The notes under the pieces were generated by a model. The model was not told the origin of the DNA and ran no database searches. It saw only the letters and a list, made by a program, of their open reading frames with translations. This document shows, piece by piece, positions 19,117 to 29,086 of a DNA stretch of 64,000 nt. Numbering within the stretch: the stretch's first letter is position 1; each line of letters starts with the position of its first letter. Source of the DNA: Bacteroidota bacterium (lineage in GTDB: Bacteria; Bacteroidota; Ignavibacteria; UBA10030; UBA8401); contig JAUXTU010000036.1 in NCBI GenBank assembly GCA_030679145.1, positions 22,480 to 86,479 on the forward strand, written 5' to 3'. Made by a program: the position numbers and the translations under genes.

Positions 19117-19132
19117 ATCGTAATATTACGAT
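19117..19132. promoter_or_regulatory. ArsR-type operator, copy 1 (microORF-arsM promoter)
   Basis: ATCGTAATATTACGAT perfect palindrome. Confidence 0.75.
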
Positions 19133-19150
19133 TAATGGAAGAAATTTTTT

Positions 19151-19471
19151 TTAACAGCACTTTTTAACGGAAACAACAAAGTTGCCAAGCATCGATTGAA
19201 TTTCAGTCCATCCTTTTACATCGATACAGTAGCAGACCGACGTTCCTTCGATCTCGCCTTTGATCAATCCGGCATTTTTTAATTCACGCAAATGCTGTGA
19301 GACCGTCGATTGTGAGAGTGGAAGTTCGTCTACGATATCACCGCATACGCAGGAATTGCTTTTGGAAAGATATTCCAAAATCGCTATGCGGGCAGGATGA
19401 CCGATTGCTTTTGCCAGTTCTGCAAGGCGATTCTGTTTTGCGGTGAATTCTTCTTTTTTTGTCGTTCCCAT
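19151..19471 (-). CDS. arsR: ArsR-family transcriptional regulator (2)
   Basis: LAKAIGHPARIAILEYLSKSNSCVCGDIVDELPLSQSTVSQHLRELKNAGLIKGEIEGTSVCYCID. Confidence 0.9.
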   Translation of the reverse strand: MGTTKKEEFTAKQNRLAELAKAIGHPARIAILEYLSKSNSCVCGDIVDELPLSQSTVSQHLRELKNAGLIKGEIEGTSVCYCIDVKGWTEIQSMLGNFVVSVKKCC

Positions 19472-19484
19472 AGGTATTATCTTT

Positions 19485-19500
19485 ATCGTAATATTACGAT
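19485..19500. promoter_or_regulatory. ArsR-type operator, copy 2 (arsR-2 promoter)
   Basis: ATCGTAATATTACGAT, identical to copy at 19117. Confidence 0.8.
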
Positions 19501-19538
19501 AAAAGTTTCATTGAAGCAAGAAATATTTTTGAAAAAGT

Positions 19539-20228
19539 TTACACACTCAATAATTGTTCAAAAAAACCACCGAAGGTCTTCTCTTTGTTTACGAAATGAA
19601 TCTCTAGAATCCAGTCGCGTGGATTTCCATTGACATCGAGTTCGGAGAGTTTGATGTGATTGTTCGGATGGAGATAATTGTGTTCTTCATCTCCGAGTAT
19701 ACGTTCGTGAGGAAAATTCCCGATTAGATGACCGCAATGAATGTTGCCAAAATACCATCCGTATCGTTCGGCAAGGGAAGAGATGTATTGATAATATTGC
19801 GCACCGGTTAACGTAGAAGAATGTGCATCATAATATTTTTTTCCTTCGGACCATGCTGACTCGATATCATTTTTGAGTTTTATCTTTTGCGGATCATTTC
19901 CGAGGACATATGTTCTGCCGAAATCAGCTTCCCAATCCTCGAATACGGGACCAAAATCGAAGAATAAAATATCGTCTGCTTGAATAATAAGGTCTGGCGG
20001 ATTTTCTTTGTACGGAAGAAGAGTATTTTTTCCGGCGCGAACAATCCGTTTGTGCCAGTATTTTCGGATACCAAACATTTGAAATGCGAGTTCGTATACT
20101 TCATCGTTCAATACTTTTTCGGATTTGCCGGCCATGATCAGTCCGCGTTTCTCAATTTGTTGAAACAACAGTTCAGCGTTGTGCTGCGCTTTCAGCAGAT
20201 GTTGTTTTCGTTCTGAAAGAGCTGCCAT
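19539..20228 (-). CDS. M24-family metallopeptidase-like protein
   Basis: DDILFFDFGPVFEDWEADFGRTYVLG...GHLIGNFPHERI...WILEIHFV. Confidence 0.75.
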   Translation of the reverse strand: MAALSERKQHLLKAQHNAELLFQQIEKRGLIMAGKSEKVLNDEVYELAFQMFGIRKYWHKRIVRAGKNTLLPYKENPPDLIIQADDILFFDFGPVFEDWEADFGRTYVLGNDPQKIKLKNDIESAWSEGKKYYDAHSSTLTGAQYYQYISSLAERYGWYFGNIHCGHLIGNFPHERILGDEEHNYLHPNNHIKLSELDVNGNPRDWILEIHFVNKEKTFGGFFEQLLSV

Positions 20229-20231
20229 AAT

Positions 20232-21449
20232 TTACCGTCCAAAAAAATAAATAAGCATTTCGGGAATATGCTCACGCCAGTTTGCCCACTCGTGTCCATC
20301 ATTCACTTCTCTGTAATAGTGCGGAATTCTTAATGAAGAAAGGAGATCACTGTAATTCCGATGCATCTGTAAAAAATTGCCAAACCCATTATTGATATCA
20401 TATCGTCCGCAGTCGAGATAGATCTTCATCGAAAGAGAAAATGTATTTTCATCAGCCCGTTGTTTGGTAAGTGCGCGCAACTGCGGTGTGATTGCTGAAG
20501 ATTGTCCCCCTACATTCAGGAAAACATCCGGTCTATTAATGACAGTGTACAAGGATATATGTCCTCCGGCGGAAATTCCGATCATTGCACGTTTAAGCGG
20601 AGAGCGTTCTGTCTTGTATTGTTTGTCAATCGCAGGAACAAGAACATCAGATATTAATTTTACAAACCGGTCAACGTGTATCCCCATATATTCATCTCCC
20701 CGTTGAACCGGAGGAATAAAAACAGCAATGACGGGTGGAATTCTTTTTTCAGCGATCAGATTATCAATGATCGTCGGCATCAACGCAAAATCGATCGCTT
20801 CAAGTCCATCATGAACATATACCGCAGGTAAGCGAGAGAGGCTTTCGTAACCCGGAGGAAGATAGATCTTGATATTCCTTCCCCCAATAGAATATTTTTG
20901 CAATGGGGGCAAAATATGATTGTTCAAGCCTGCATTAATTATTGTGCCGTGCGGAATAGAATCACGATGGATCAAATATGGCGATGGAACAAATTTTGGC
21001 ATTCTCACTTCGGAATGAGGACCAAAACCGCTGGGAGTGATTCTTGGATTACGCGGATCTGTTTGATATTTGCCGTCAACAACCAATTGATAATCGAGCC
21101 GGGCGTTTGACGGGGCGATGAATGTCCGATAATAGAATGCACTATCGCTGCATTCGATCTTTATTAATTCATCAGGCGCATTCCAGTGCTGCAGATTGCC
21201 GTTCACACCGACCGATCCGGCTTTTCCATAGAATACAAAATGAAGAAGTGAATCCTGTTCTATAATGGGAGTGTTGTGATGTACGGAAAAGAATTTTTTT
21301 ACACTGCCAGATCGTTGAGCCGGAGAAAGTTTTTGGAGCCGCTGAATGAACTGAGTGAACGTCTGGGCAGACAGTGTTGAAAGCGAAAGGATCATCAACA
21401 ATATGATGCCGCAATATCGTGTGCTAATATGATTTTCCTGGAAGATCAT
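20232..21449 (-). CDS. secreted enterochelin-esterase-like (Fes/D) alpha/beta hydrolase
   Basis: RNIKIYLPPGYESLSRLPAVYVHDGLEAID...RAMIGISAGGHISLYTVINRPDVF...EVNDGHEWANWREHIPEMLIYFF. Confidence 0.8.
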   Translation of the reverse strand: MIFQENHISTRYCGIILLMILSLSTLSAQTFTQFIQRLQKLSPAQRSGSVKKFFSVHHNTPIIEQDSLLHFVFYGKAGSVGVNGNLQHWNAPDELIKIECSDSAFYYRTFIAPSNARLDYQLVVDGKYQTDPRNPRITPSGFGPHSEVRMPKFVPSPYLIHRDSIPHGTIINAGLNNHILPPLQKYSIGGRNIKIYLPPGYESLSRLPAVYVHDGLEAIDFALMPTIIDNLIAEKRIPPVIAVFIPPVQRGDEYMGIHVDRFVKLISDVLVPAIDKQYKTERSPLKRAMIGISAGGHISLYTVINRPDVFLNVGGQSSAITPQLRALTKQRADENTFSLSMKIYLDCGRYDINNGFGNFLQMHRNYSDLLSSLRIPHYYREVNDGHEWANWREHIPEMLIYFFGR

Positions 21450-22308
21450 TGTTGAACCGTTCCATTCCTTTTCTGTCTTGTAACGTTACAAATATCGTTC
21501 TTCCGTCATTTCCACCGAAGACGAGATTACTGCAGTTTTTTCCTTTTAATTGAACTTCACGGATCAATGTTCCTTTAGGAGAGAGAACCGCAATTGTTCC
21601 TTTTCCGTAACGCGTAATATAGAGATTTCCATCTCTGTCGCATTTCATTCCATCCATTCCAAAATCATCGAATTGATGAAACAGTGTTTTGTTTGAGATA
21701 TTTCCATTATCGTCAACAGCATATTTCCATACTGAGCGTTGAATGCTTTCGTTTACATATAATATTTTTTCATCAGGACTCAATTCAATTCCGTTTGTTG
21801 TTCCCATACTGTCTTCAAGCAATGTAGAGGAACCATCCGGATCGATACGCCATAATTTTCCGGTATTTGTTTTCCAGTGCGGATCGGACGCAAAGAGTTG
21901 ATCGCGTTTATTGATACAAAGATCGTTTGGCTGATTGAACTGTTCGTTGTGAGAAAAAGTCGAAACGCTTTTTGTTTTCATATCAACTTTTAAAACATTA
22001 TGCATTGGATAGTCTGCCAACAGCATATCACCATTTGAATTGAATTGAATGCTGTTTGCAACGCTTCCTTGCGGCAGTTCAACAAACAATTCTGCATTTC
22101 CAGTCATATCAACTTTGCCGATGGTACCGTTCTTTTGAAAATTGACAACATAGAGATTTCCGCTGATATCGAATGCGGGTCCTTCAATACTTCCGGTGAA
22201 AATATTTTCCGCAGTAAAGTCAATCGATTGCGTATCAGCAACGTAGCGTGTGCCTGAGCAAGAGAGTAATATGAAAACAAAAAGAGCAGAAAGATTTAGT
22301 TTTATCAT
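21424..22308 (-). CDS. SMP-30/gluconolactonase/LRE family lipoprotein
   Basis: FILLSCSGT lipobox; EGPAFDISGNLYVVNF, GTTNGIELSPDEKILYVNE, GMDGMKCDRDGNLYITRYGKGTI. Confidence 0.8.
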   Translation of the reverse strand: MIKLNLSALFVFILLSCSGTRYVADTQSIDFTAENIFTGSIEGPAFDISGNLYVVNFQKNGTIGKVDMTGNAELFVELPQGSVANSIQFNSNGDMLLADYPMHNVLKVDMKTKSVSTFSHNEQFNQPNDLCINKRDQLFASDPHWKTNTGKLWRIDPDGSSTLLEDSMGTTNGIELSPDEKILYVNESIQRSVWKYAVDDNGNISNKTLFHQFDDFGMDGMKCDRDGNLYITRYGKGTIAVLSPKGTLIREVQLKGKNCSNLVFGGNDGRTIFVTLQDRKGMERFNNDLPGKSY

Positions 22309-22309
22309 A

Positions 22310-22852
22310 TCATGCGTGAAACAATGCCAACGCGACTGCCGTTGACCATGAAAGTACTTTGAATTCACCATCCAACAACGATTGCATCAATTCAGAGCGC
22401 GAAAGTTTGATAATTTCCTGTTCTTCAAGATCATCGACAATAATTTCACCCACCTGATGCGCGCCTCGGGCAAGGAAGAGGTTCGCAAAACCATTTCCGT
22501 GATTTCCATCGCACGGAAATCTTCCCAACGATACCCATTCACTTGCTTGATACCCTAACTCTTCACGAAGCTCCCGTTTTGCACATGTTAGCGGGTCTTC
22601 ATCCGGCTCAAGATATCCGCCGACAGGAGCAAGTGATATTCCATTGGCGGCATATTTTGTCTGCCGGAAACAGACAAAATTCTCATCTTCATCCTGAACA
22701 ACCACATTCACGTAATCCGGAGAAATGATCCAGCACCAATTGTCAATAGTTGTTCCGTTGGGCAGTTGAATGGAATGGTCTTCCACTTTCAACCATTTGC
22801 TATGGTCGAGAATTGTTTTTCGGGAAATTGTTATCCAAGGTTTCATATTCAT
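22310..22852 (-). CDS. NUDIX hydrolase
   Basis: GGYLEPDEDPLTCAKRELREELGY Nudix box. Confidence 0.88.
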   Translation of the reverse strand: MNMKPWITISRKTILDHSKWLKVEDHSIQLPNGTTIDNWCWIISPDYVNVVVQDEDENFVCFRQTKYAANGISLAPVGGYLEPDEDPLTCAKRELREELGYQASEWVSLGRFPCDGNHGNGFANLFLARGAHQVGEIIVDDLEEQEIIKLSRSELMQSLLDGEFKVLSWSTAVALALFHA

Positions 22853-22927
22853 TTCTCAAATTTCGATGATTGAACACAGACAAGTCACTACAGATAATCA
22901 ATATAAACATCTATGCAATCAGTGTAA

Positions 22928-23443
22928 TCATTCTTTGATTTTTGCATACATCAATGCATCGGCTATCTTTCCGTCTTTGAAAACAGCTTTCTTCAATCGT
23001 GCTTCAAACTCATATCCGTTCTTCTCCAATACACGGATGGATGCTTTATTCCATTCGAACACATCTGCGTACAAACGAACAATGTCGAATTGATCGAAGG
23101 CATAATTTGAGACCGCACCAACTGCTTCGCTGATGATCCCTTGTCCCCAAAATTCTTCGCCGAGCCAATATCCAATCTCCATTGATTTCCGATAGACGTC
23201 AGCTTTCGGAACAAGTCCAACACTTCCGACCGCATTTCCGTTGACAACGATCGCAAAGACCGTCTGAGAAAGATTATGCGAAGCATGCTGCACCCATCGA
23301 ACAGCATCACCGTGGAAGTACGGATGCGGAAAATGGTCCCGCACATTCATCCAAATCTTCCGGTTGTTTGCGTGATGCTCCAGCGAAGTTTCGTCACCGA
23401 TACTCCATGGACGCAGCAATGATTTTTGTAATTGAAATTCCAT
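22928..23443 (-). CDS. GNAT-family (RimJ/RimL-like) N-acetyltransferase
   Basis: GYWLGEEFWGQGIISEAVGAVSNYAFDQFDIVRLYADVFEWNKASIRVLEKNGYEFEARLKKAVFKDGKIAD. Confidence 0.88.
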   Translation of the reverse strand: MEFQLQKSLLRPWSIGDETSLEHHANNRKIWMNVRDHFPHPYFHGDAVRWVQHASHNLSQTVFAIVVNGNAVGSVGLVPKADVYRKSMEIGYWLGEEFWGQGIISEAVGAVSNYAFDQFDIVRLYADVFEWNKASIRVLEKNGYEFEARLKKAVFKDGKIADALMYAKIKE

Positions 23444-23449
23444 TTACAT

Positions 23450-23893
23450 TTATACGGCAACTTTTACGATTGCTTTTTTAACAAATGTCATTGGAGGCTG
23501 CGCAGCATGAGCATCTTCGGGAAACAGTACGGCAAACATATCGGAAGCAAGATGCATGGTGAACAATGGCGGATCGTTGTAGAGCTTTACATCTTTTTCA
23601 TTGTCATACCGGCTTGAAACGTTCTTGCAAGAATCTTCATCGTGCCATTCAATAGGGAACGAACCTTCGATCGGTAATTGGATATCGATATATTTTCTGT
23701 GGGTTTCAAGTTTTCGCCGTTCATTTCCCACCGCATCGTTGGCAATAATAATGTAAAGATCATCTCCTTCAATATCATGTCTCCCTTCGGATAACGTACG
23801 CAGATCGGTCTGTTTCAGATAATCGAATGCATGTTTGAAACTGGAATGAACATCAAAATATTTTTCAGCACGGGAAAGATGATCTAATATCAT
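23450..23893 (-). CDS. YhcH/YjgK/YiaL family protein
   Basis: RRKLETHRKYIDIQLPIEGSFPIEWHDED...FAVLFPEDAHAAQPP. Confidence 0.8.
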   Translation of the reverse strand: MILDHLSRAEKYFDVHSSFKHAFDYLKQTDLRTLSEGRHDIEGDDLYIIIANDAVGNERRKLETHRKYIDIQLPIEGSFPIEWHDEDSCKNVSSRYDNEKDVKLYNDPPLFTMHLASDMFAVLFPEDAHAAQPPMTFVKKAIVKVAV

Positions 23894-24006
23894 TGGGAAA
23901 TTCCTTTCAATCTTTTAAAAGAATGGATGGGAAAATATGCCGGGAAGGTAGAATTTTATCGTAACAACCACAAGTGACAACGCAATGAATGTTGAATACA
24001 CCACGA

Positions 24007-24636
24007 TCATTTGTGAAGAAGTTTAAAAGCGATATTTGAACCAATGCCCTGCTGATGTGCCAGCGTGAGCCATAATTTTGCGAGCGATTCCAACATTTCT
24101 GCACTTCGTAAATTACCAACATCAACAGCGTCGAATCCGATATCTTTTGCAAGCTGTGAAACGATCTTTTTTGCTTCAGCATCGTCGCCGCACATAAATG
24201 CATCTGCGTGAAGTACGCCAAAAGTGAGATCTGAAAAATTCTCCGCACCGATCGTGTTGAATGCTTTGACGACTTTAAAACCGGAAAGCCGTTTAGCAAT
24301 TTCTTCTGCAGCTGAACTTTCCTGAGCGAGCGGCCAATCAGGATTTGGATGGATTGGATTCGTGCAGTCGACGAGGATCTTTCCTTGCAGACCAACGAGC
24401 TGAAACACAACTTCACCCACGGCTTCCCATGGGGTTGCGAGGACAGCCACATCGGATTTTTGCACAGCATTTTTCACAAGCTCTGCTGTTGCAGAATGTC
24501 CGGTTTCCTGTAAAATTGTTTGCACTTTTGGCGTTAATGGGTTCCGGACACCGTATATAATGGTGTGTCCTTTTTCTGCCCAAAGTTTTCCTAATTTTCC
24601 GCCGACGTTGCCGGCGCCGATAATGCTGATCTTCAT
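24007..24636 (-). CDS. NADPH-dependent F420-reductase-like (NAD(P)-binding) oxidoreductase
   Basis: MKISIIGAGNVGGKLGKLWAEKGHTIIYGVRNP...KILVDCTNPI...KAFNTIGAENF. Confidence 0.82.
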   Translation of the reverse strand: MKISIIGAGNVGGKLGKLWAEKGHTIIYGVRNPLTPKVQTILQETGHSATAELVKNAVQKSDVAVLATPWEAVGEVVFQLVGLQGKILVDCTNPIHPNPDWPLAQESSAAEEIAKRLSGFKVVKAFNTIGAENFSDLTFGVLHADAFMCGDDAEAKKIVSQLAKDIGFDAVDVGNLRSAEMLESLAKLWLTLAHQQGIGSNIAFKLLHK

Positions 24637-24864
24637 ATGCGAATCCTATTAATGTTCTGTGCAATGTAAAAAATATTTTCAGAGAACGCACGTTTCTTTT
24701 TTACAAAACATCTTTTTTACAAATCAACCATAGATCGCAAGAACAACTGTTGCTCTTTATATGAACATTTCTTTACTTACCACAACCACTATATCAGCAT
24801 TTACGGCACAAACCTCTTACGCAGCGTATATTTTTATCGATGATGATCCCACAAGGTTATTGAA

Positions 24865-26091
24865 ATGAAAAAAATATTTTCCGTTATTTTGTTACTGCTG
24901 ATATCTGCTGGTTATTTACTCGGTCAGGTGAAATTGGCAGACGATCCGTGCGGTTATCCCGATACGACATCACTTGCATTTAAAATTGCCGCATCGGGAA
25001 ATTGGGGATACGGTTACGACACACTGCTGTACGATCTTGTCCAATGGAAAAAAAGTCCGTTTGTAATAATAGATTCAGTCGGTGCAACCGTTCAGGGAAG
25101 AACAATGTTTGTATTGACAATTCAAGATACGACATCAGACTCGTTGAATCTTCGCCAGCGAATTTGGATTCACGCTCGTACTCATCCAAACGAAGTTCAA
25201 AGTACATGGGTAACAAACGAAATGATTAAAATGCTGCTCGCCGATACTGAGTTAGCACGGAAATTACGTCAACGATATATCTTCAATATTATGCCAATGT
25301 ATAATGCAGATGGAGTACAATTAGGTGTGGGATATGAGCGGTGGAATGCAAACAAGATTGACATTGAAAGCAATTGGAATGTAGCATCACCGGAAAAAGA
25401 AGTATTGGTTCTCCGCTCTCAATTCCAAAAATATATGGCAAAGCCAAACCCCATGCGGATAATGCTGAACATGCATTCTGCGTATGTGTGCACGCGATAC
25501 TTTGTATATCATTCACCAAATTTTACGTCAAACACGTTTGCACTTCTGGAACAGCGATTTATCAATTATGTTCGAATGAATTTTCCAGATAGTATTAGAC
25601 CGTACACATATTATGTCAGTTGGGTAAACTCATTCCCCACTCAGTATCCTGAAAGCTGGTGTTGGAGCAATTATAAAGAGAAAATTATGGCGTTGACGTA
25701 TGAAGACGGCAACTGTACCTCAGCTTCAATGTTCGACAACACCGCACAGGCAATTCTAAAGGGTGTAGATGCATATTTACACGATACAACTTCGGTTACG
25801 TCTGTACTTGCAACAAACAATATTCCCGAACAATATTTTCTGGAGCAGAACTTTCCAAACCCATTTAACCCTACAACAACCATCAATTATCAGTTACCAA
25901 TAACCAATCATGTCTCGTTGAAGGTGTATGATGTATTGGGAAGAGAAGTTGCATTGTTGGTGAATGAAGAGCAATCATCAGGAAAACACTCCATAACATT
26001 CAACGCATCATCATTGAGCAGCGGTGTCTATGTTTATCGATTGCATTCGGGCTCTATTCTAGAAACAAAACGGATGGTGTTGATGAAATAA
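24865..26091 (+). CDS. secreted M14 zinc carboxypeptidase with T9SS sorting domain
   Basis: IWIHARTHPNEVQSTWVTNEMI, FNIMPMYNADGVQLG...NKIDIESNWN, LTYEDGNC; C-term YFLEQNFPNPFNPTTTINYQL...GVYVYRLHSGSILETKRMVLMK. Confidence 0.85.
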   Translation: MKKIFSVILLLLISAGYLLGQVKLADDPCGYPDTTSLAFKIAASGNWGYGYDTLLYDLVQWKKSPFVIIDSVGATVQGRTMFVLTIQDTTSDSLNLRQRIWIHARTHPNEVQSTWVTNEMIKMLLADTELARKLRQRYIFNIMPMYNADGVQLGVGYERWNANKIDIESNWNVASPEKEVLVLRSQFQKYMAKPNPMRIMLNMHSAYVCTRYFVYHSPNFTSNTFALLEQRFINYVRMNFPDSIRPYTYYVSWVNSFPTQYPESWCWSNYKEKIMALTYEDGNCTSASMFDNTAQAILKGVDAYLHDTTSVTSVLATNNIPEQYFLEQNFPNPFNPTTTINYQLPITNHVSLKVYDVLGREVALLVNEEQSSGKHSITFNASSLSSGVYVYRLHSGSILETKRMVLMK

Positions 26092-26135
26092 ATTCACAAT
26101 GTGTAGAGTACCATCATTCAACTTTCATTCTTCTC

Positions 26136-26207
26136 GTTAAGATAACGTCAAGATTATGTTATGGAATATTAAACCAATCGTAACCCTCCGGTAACATCAA
26201 CGTAACA
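26136..26207 (+). promoter_or_regulatory. Pho-box-like array, 7 hexamers with 11-bp period
   Basis: GTTAAG(26136) GTCAAG(26147) GTTATG(26158) TTAAAC(26169) GTAACC(26180) GTAACA(26191) GTAACA(26202). Confidence 0.6.
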
Positions 26208-26263
26208 TCAAATTCGGATTTTTGTGCCATAAGATTTAATAAACTCTTAAAGGCATAATACCA

Positions 26264-29032
26264 ATGAAACATATCCGAATATCAACGATATCTTTTATAA
26301 CACTTCTTTTATCACTTACTGCTTTTTCGCAAGAACAAAGCGATTTAGACAAAATCAGACAACAACAAAATCAAACTGGAGGGACTTTATCCGGCAAGAT
26401 TGTCGATCAACAATCAGGCGAAGATATTATTGGAGCCAATATTTTTATTGTAAGCACAAAACTTGGTGCATCAACTGATATAGACGGCAAATTTATCATC
26501 AAAAAAATCCCTGAAGGAAAATACAATGTTCGAATTTCGTTTCTTGGCTATGAAACAAAGAATATTTCCGATGTTGAGATCAAATTGAGTGAAAATACAT
26601 CATTGAACGTAAGTATTGGCGAAGATCAAGGAATCCAACAGCAGGAAGTTGTTGTTAGCGCAAACGCAATTAAATCAGGCGAAGGAGCAATTCTTGCTGA
26701 GCGCAAAAAAGCAGCAAGTATAGGCGACGGCATCAGCTCCGAACAGATGAAAAAAGCTCCCGACGCAACCAGCGGTGATGCATTAAAACGGGTAACGGGT
26801 GTTACGATTGTGGATAATAAGTTTGTTTTTGTCCGCGGTGTTACCGACCGGTACAACCAAACAACATTGAATGGCGCATCTGTCCCTAGTACAAGCGTTG
26901 ATAAAAAGAGCTTCTCATTCGATATGCTCCCTTCAAATCTACTCGATAATATGAATATTGCAAAGACCGCTTCACCGGACCTTCCGGGAGATTTTACCGG
27001 CGGTTTGGTTCAGATCAATACGTTAGATATTCCAGAACAGTTATCAATTAAAATAATGTCAGGCGGATCGATGAATTCGATCACCACGTTCAAAGATTTT
27101 CACCGCTCTCAGGGTGGTGCATCAGATTGGATCGGAAACGATGATGGAACACGATTATATCCCGCGCAAAAAATCTCCATTTCTGATCTCGGAAAAACTC
27201 TTCCTAATTCCTGGGGATCGAATCTTAAGAAAGGTCTGATTGCGCAGTCGTTCAGTGTTTCAATAGGAGACAGGGTTGATTTTGAGGAAGATCAACTCGG
27301 GATCATTGCCGCGTTAACATACCGAAATAATTTTCAACACTCTAATTTCGGTATCAAAGAATACGGCGGCGGACAATTACGCAGGGATGTTAGCGGGTTT
27401 TCGGATAAAGTTTCTGTGTTGTGGGGAGGAATTTTTGATATGAGTTATAAACTTGGAGAGCTTAATAAGTTCAGTATCAAAAATAATTATAATCGCTCAG
27501 CAGAAGATAAAGTATATATCATGAGCGGATATAAAGCTGATGATGATGAAAATATAAGATCCTATCAAACAGAATGGGAACAACGAGGAATGTATTCCGG
27601 TCAGATATCCGGAGAACATCAGTTGCCGGAACTCTTCAACACAAAAATTGATTGGATGACTAATTTCTCACAGGCGCGAACAGAACAACCGGATAGAAAA
27701 GAACTGGTCTATTCTGCCTCACCATATTCAGATCAACCAATGATTGCAAAGCCCGGGGAACGATCATGGGGAAATATTTACGAAAAGACCGTCGGGCAGA
27801 AAATGAATATTGCCATTCCCACAGAAACAATGAAATTTAAATTCGGAGTATTCAATGAACGCCGGACAAAGAATTTCAGCATGAAGTTTTATCAAGTAAG
27901 CAGCAACAATCTTTCATCGGAAAACTTTATTATGACGACGTATGCTGTCGATTCAATTTATCGCCAGGAGAATTTTGGTCCCGGAAAATTCTCACTTATG
28001 TCTTTCGATAACTCCAGCGGTGCGTATGATGCTGAACAGGATCTATTCGCATACTACGGAATGATAGACATTCCATTTTCAATCATCGGTCAGAGTTTTC
28101 GTTTCACCGGCGGGGTGAGAATTGAAAAATCACGGCAGGAAATATCGACTGCTCAAGGCCGTTTAGGTTCTTCCTCGATCAGTTCATATCTCTATAATTC
28201 GGACATGCTTCCCTCGGCAAATATTACTTATATGATTGATGAACAGCAGAATATACGCGTTGCATACAGTCAAACCGTTAATCGTCCTGAATTTCGTGAA
28301 CGTTCAGCATTCTATTATTACGATTTCGATAAATCAGAATATGTACGAGGAAATTCCCAGCTTTCCCGAGCACTTATCAGAAATTACGATCTCCGATATG
28401 AAATATTTCCTTCGTTCGGAGATGTCATTGCCGCAAGCTATTTCTATAAATCATTCACCAATCCGATTGAAGAAGCGAGAACATACACTTCATTCGTGGA
28501 AAGAACCTGGATCAATGCTGTAAAGGGTAAAAATTATGGATGGGAATTTGAAGTCAGAAAGAATCTTTCATTCTTGAGTGAATATTTTATGTCATCTTCC
28601 ATTGTTGCGAATTATACAAGAATCATTTCTTCTATCCCATTCAGAGAGAACAAAGGAAATTCATCGCTTCAACAGATCATTGAAGGCGAACGCCAAATGC
28701 AGGGACAATCACCGTATATGTATAATATATCCTTCTCATTTGTTGAACCGACTCTTGGCACATCGTTAAACATTCTCTATAACGAATATGGTTCACGCAT
28801 TGATGCGATCGGAGATGTAAAAGCGGGAGACGGCGATGTGTATGAACAGAAACGAGGCACAGTTGATCTTTCAATTTCGCAGCCGTTGGGAATATTGATG
28901 AAAGGGCTTGAATGGAAATTCGCTGCAAAGAATCTCAACAACCAGCCGATCGTGTATACTCAAGGCAACGATGTATACCGAACAAACTTTGTTGGGACTA
29001 ATTATTCAATGCAGCTTAGTTATTCATTTTAA
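26264..29032 (+). CDS. TonB-dependent outer-membrane receptor (putative phosphate-regulated)
   Basis: GGTLSGKIVDQQSGEDIIGANIFIVSTKLGASTDIDGKFIIKKIPEGKYNVRISFLGYE; plug GDALKRVTGVTIVDNKFVFVRGVTDRYNQTTLNGASVPST. Confidence 0.92.
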   Translation: MKHIRISTISFITLLLSLTAFSQEQSDLDKIRQQQNQTGGTLSGKIVDQQSGEDIIGANIFIVSTKLGASTDIDGKFIIKKIPEGKYNVRISFLGYETKNISDVEIKLSENTSLNVSIGEDQGIQQQEVVVSANAIKSGEGAILAERKKAASIGDGISSEQMKKAPDATSGDALKRVTGVTIVDNKFVFVRGVTDRYNQTTLNGASVPSTSVDKKSFSFDMLPSNLLDNMNIAKTASPDLPGDFTGGLVQINTLDIPEQLSIKIMSGGSMNSITTFKDFHRSQGGASDWIGNDDGTRLYPAQKISISDLGKTLPNSWGSNLKKGLIAQSFSVSIGDRVDFEEDQLGIIAALTYRNNFQHSNFGIKEYGGGQLRRDVSGFSDKVSVLWGGIFDMSYKLGELNKFSIKNNYNRSAEDKVYIMSGYKADDDENIRSYQTEWEQRGMYSGQISGEHQLPELFNTKIDWMTNFSQARTEQPDRKELVYSASPYSDQPMIAKPGERSWGNIYEKTVGQKMNIAIPTETMKFKFGVFNERRTKNFSMKFYQVSSNNLSSENFIMTTYAVDSIYRQENFGPGKFSLMSFDNSSGAYDAEQDLFAYYGMIDIPFSIIGQSFRFTGGVRIEKSRQEISTAQGRLGSSSISSYLYNSDMLPSANITYMIDEQQNIRVAYSQTVNRPEFRERSAFYYYDFDKSEYVRGNSQLSRALIRNYDLRYEIFPSFGDVIAASYFYKSFTNPIEEARTYTSFVERTWINAVKGKNYGWEFEVRKNLSFLSEYFMSSSIVANYTRIISSIPFRENKGNSSLQQIIEGERQMQGQSPYMYNISFSFVEPTLGTSLNILYNEYGSRIDAIGDVKAGDGDVYEQKRGTVDLSISQPLGILMKGLEWKFAAKNLNNQPIVYTQGNDVYRTNFVGTNYSMQLSYSF

Positions 29033-29056
29033 CTTGATCGTATATATTTTATTTCA

Positions 29057-29085
29057 AAGGGAATCAGTTATTGATTCCTTTTTTT
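29057..29085 (+). terminator. terminator after TonB receptor
   Basis: AAGGgAATCA-GTTA-TTGATTCCTTTTTTT. Confidence 0.7.
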
Positions 29086-29086
29086 A

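Noticed and set aside
23907-24470. Long overlapping ORFs on the opposite or alternative frame (e.g. 23907..24470, 50824..51519, 50314..50628, 18345..18806)
   Set aside because: They lie inside well-supported genes in other frames and have no domain-like motifs.
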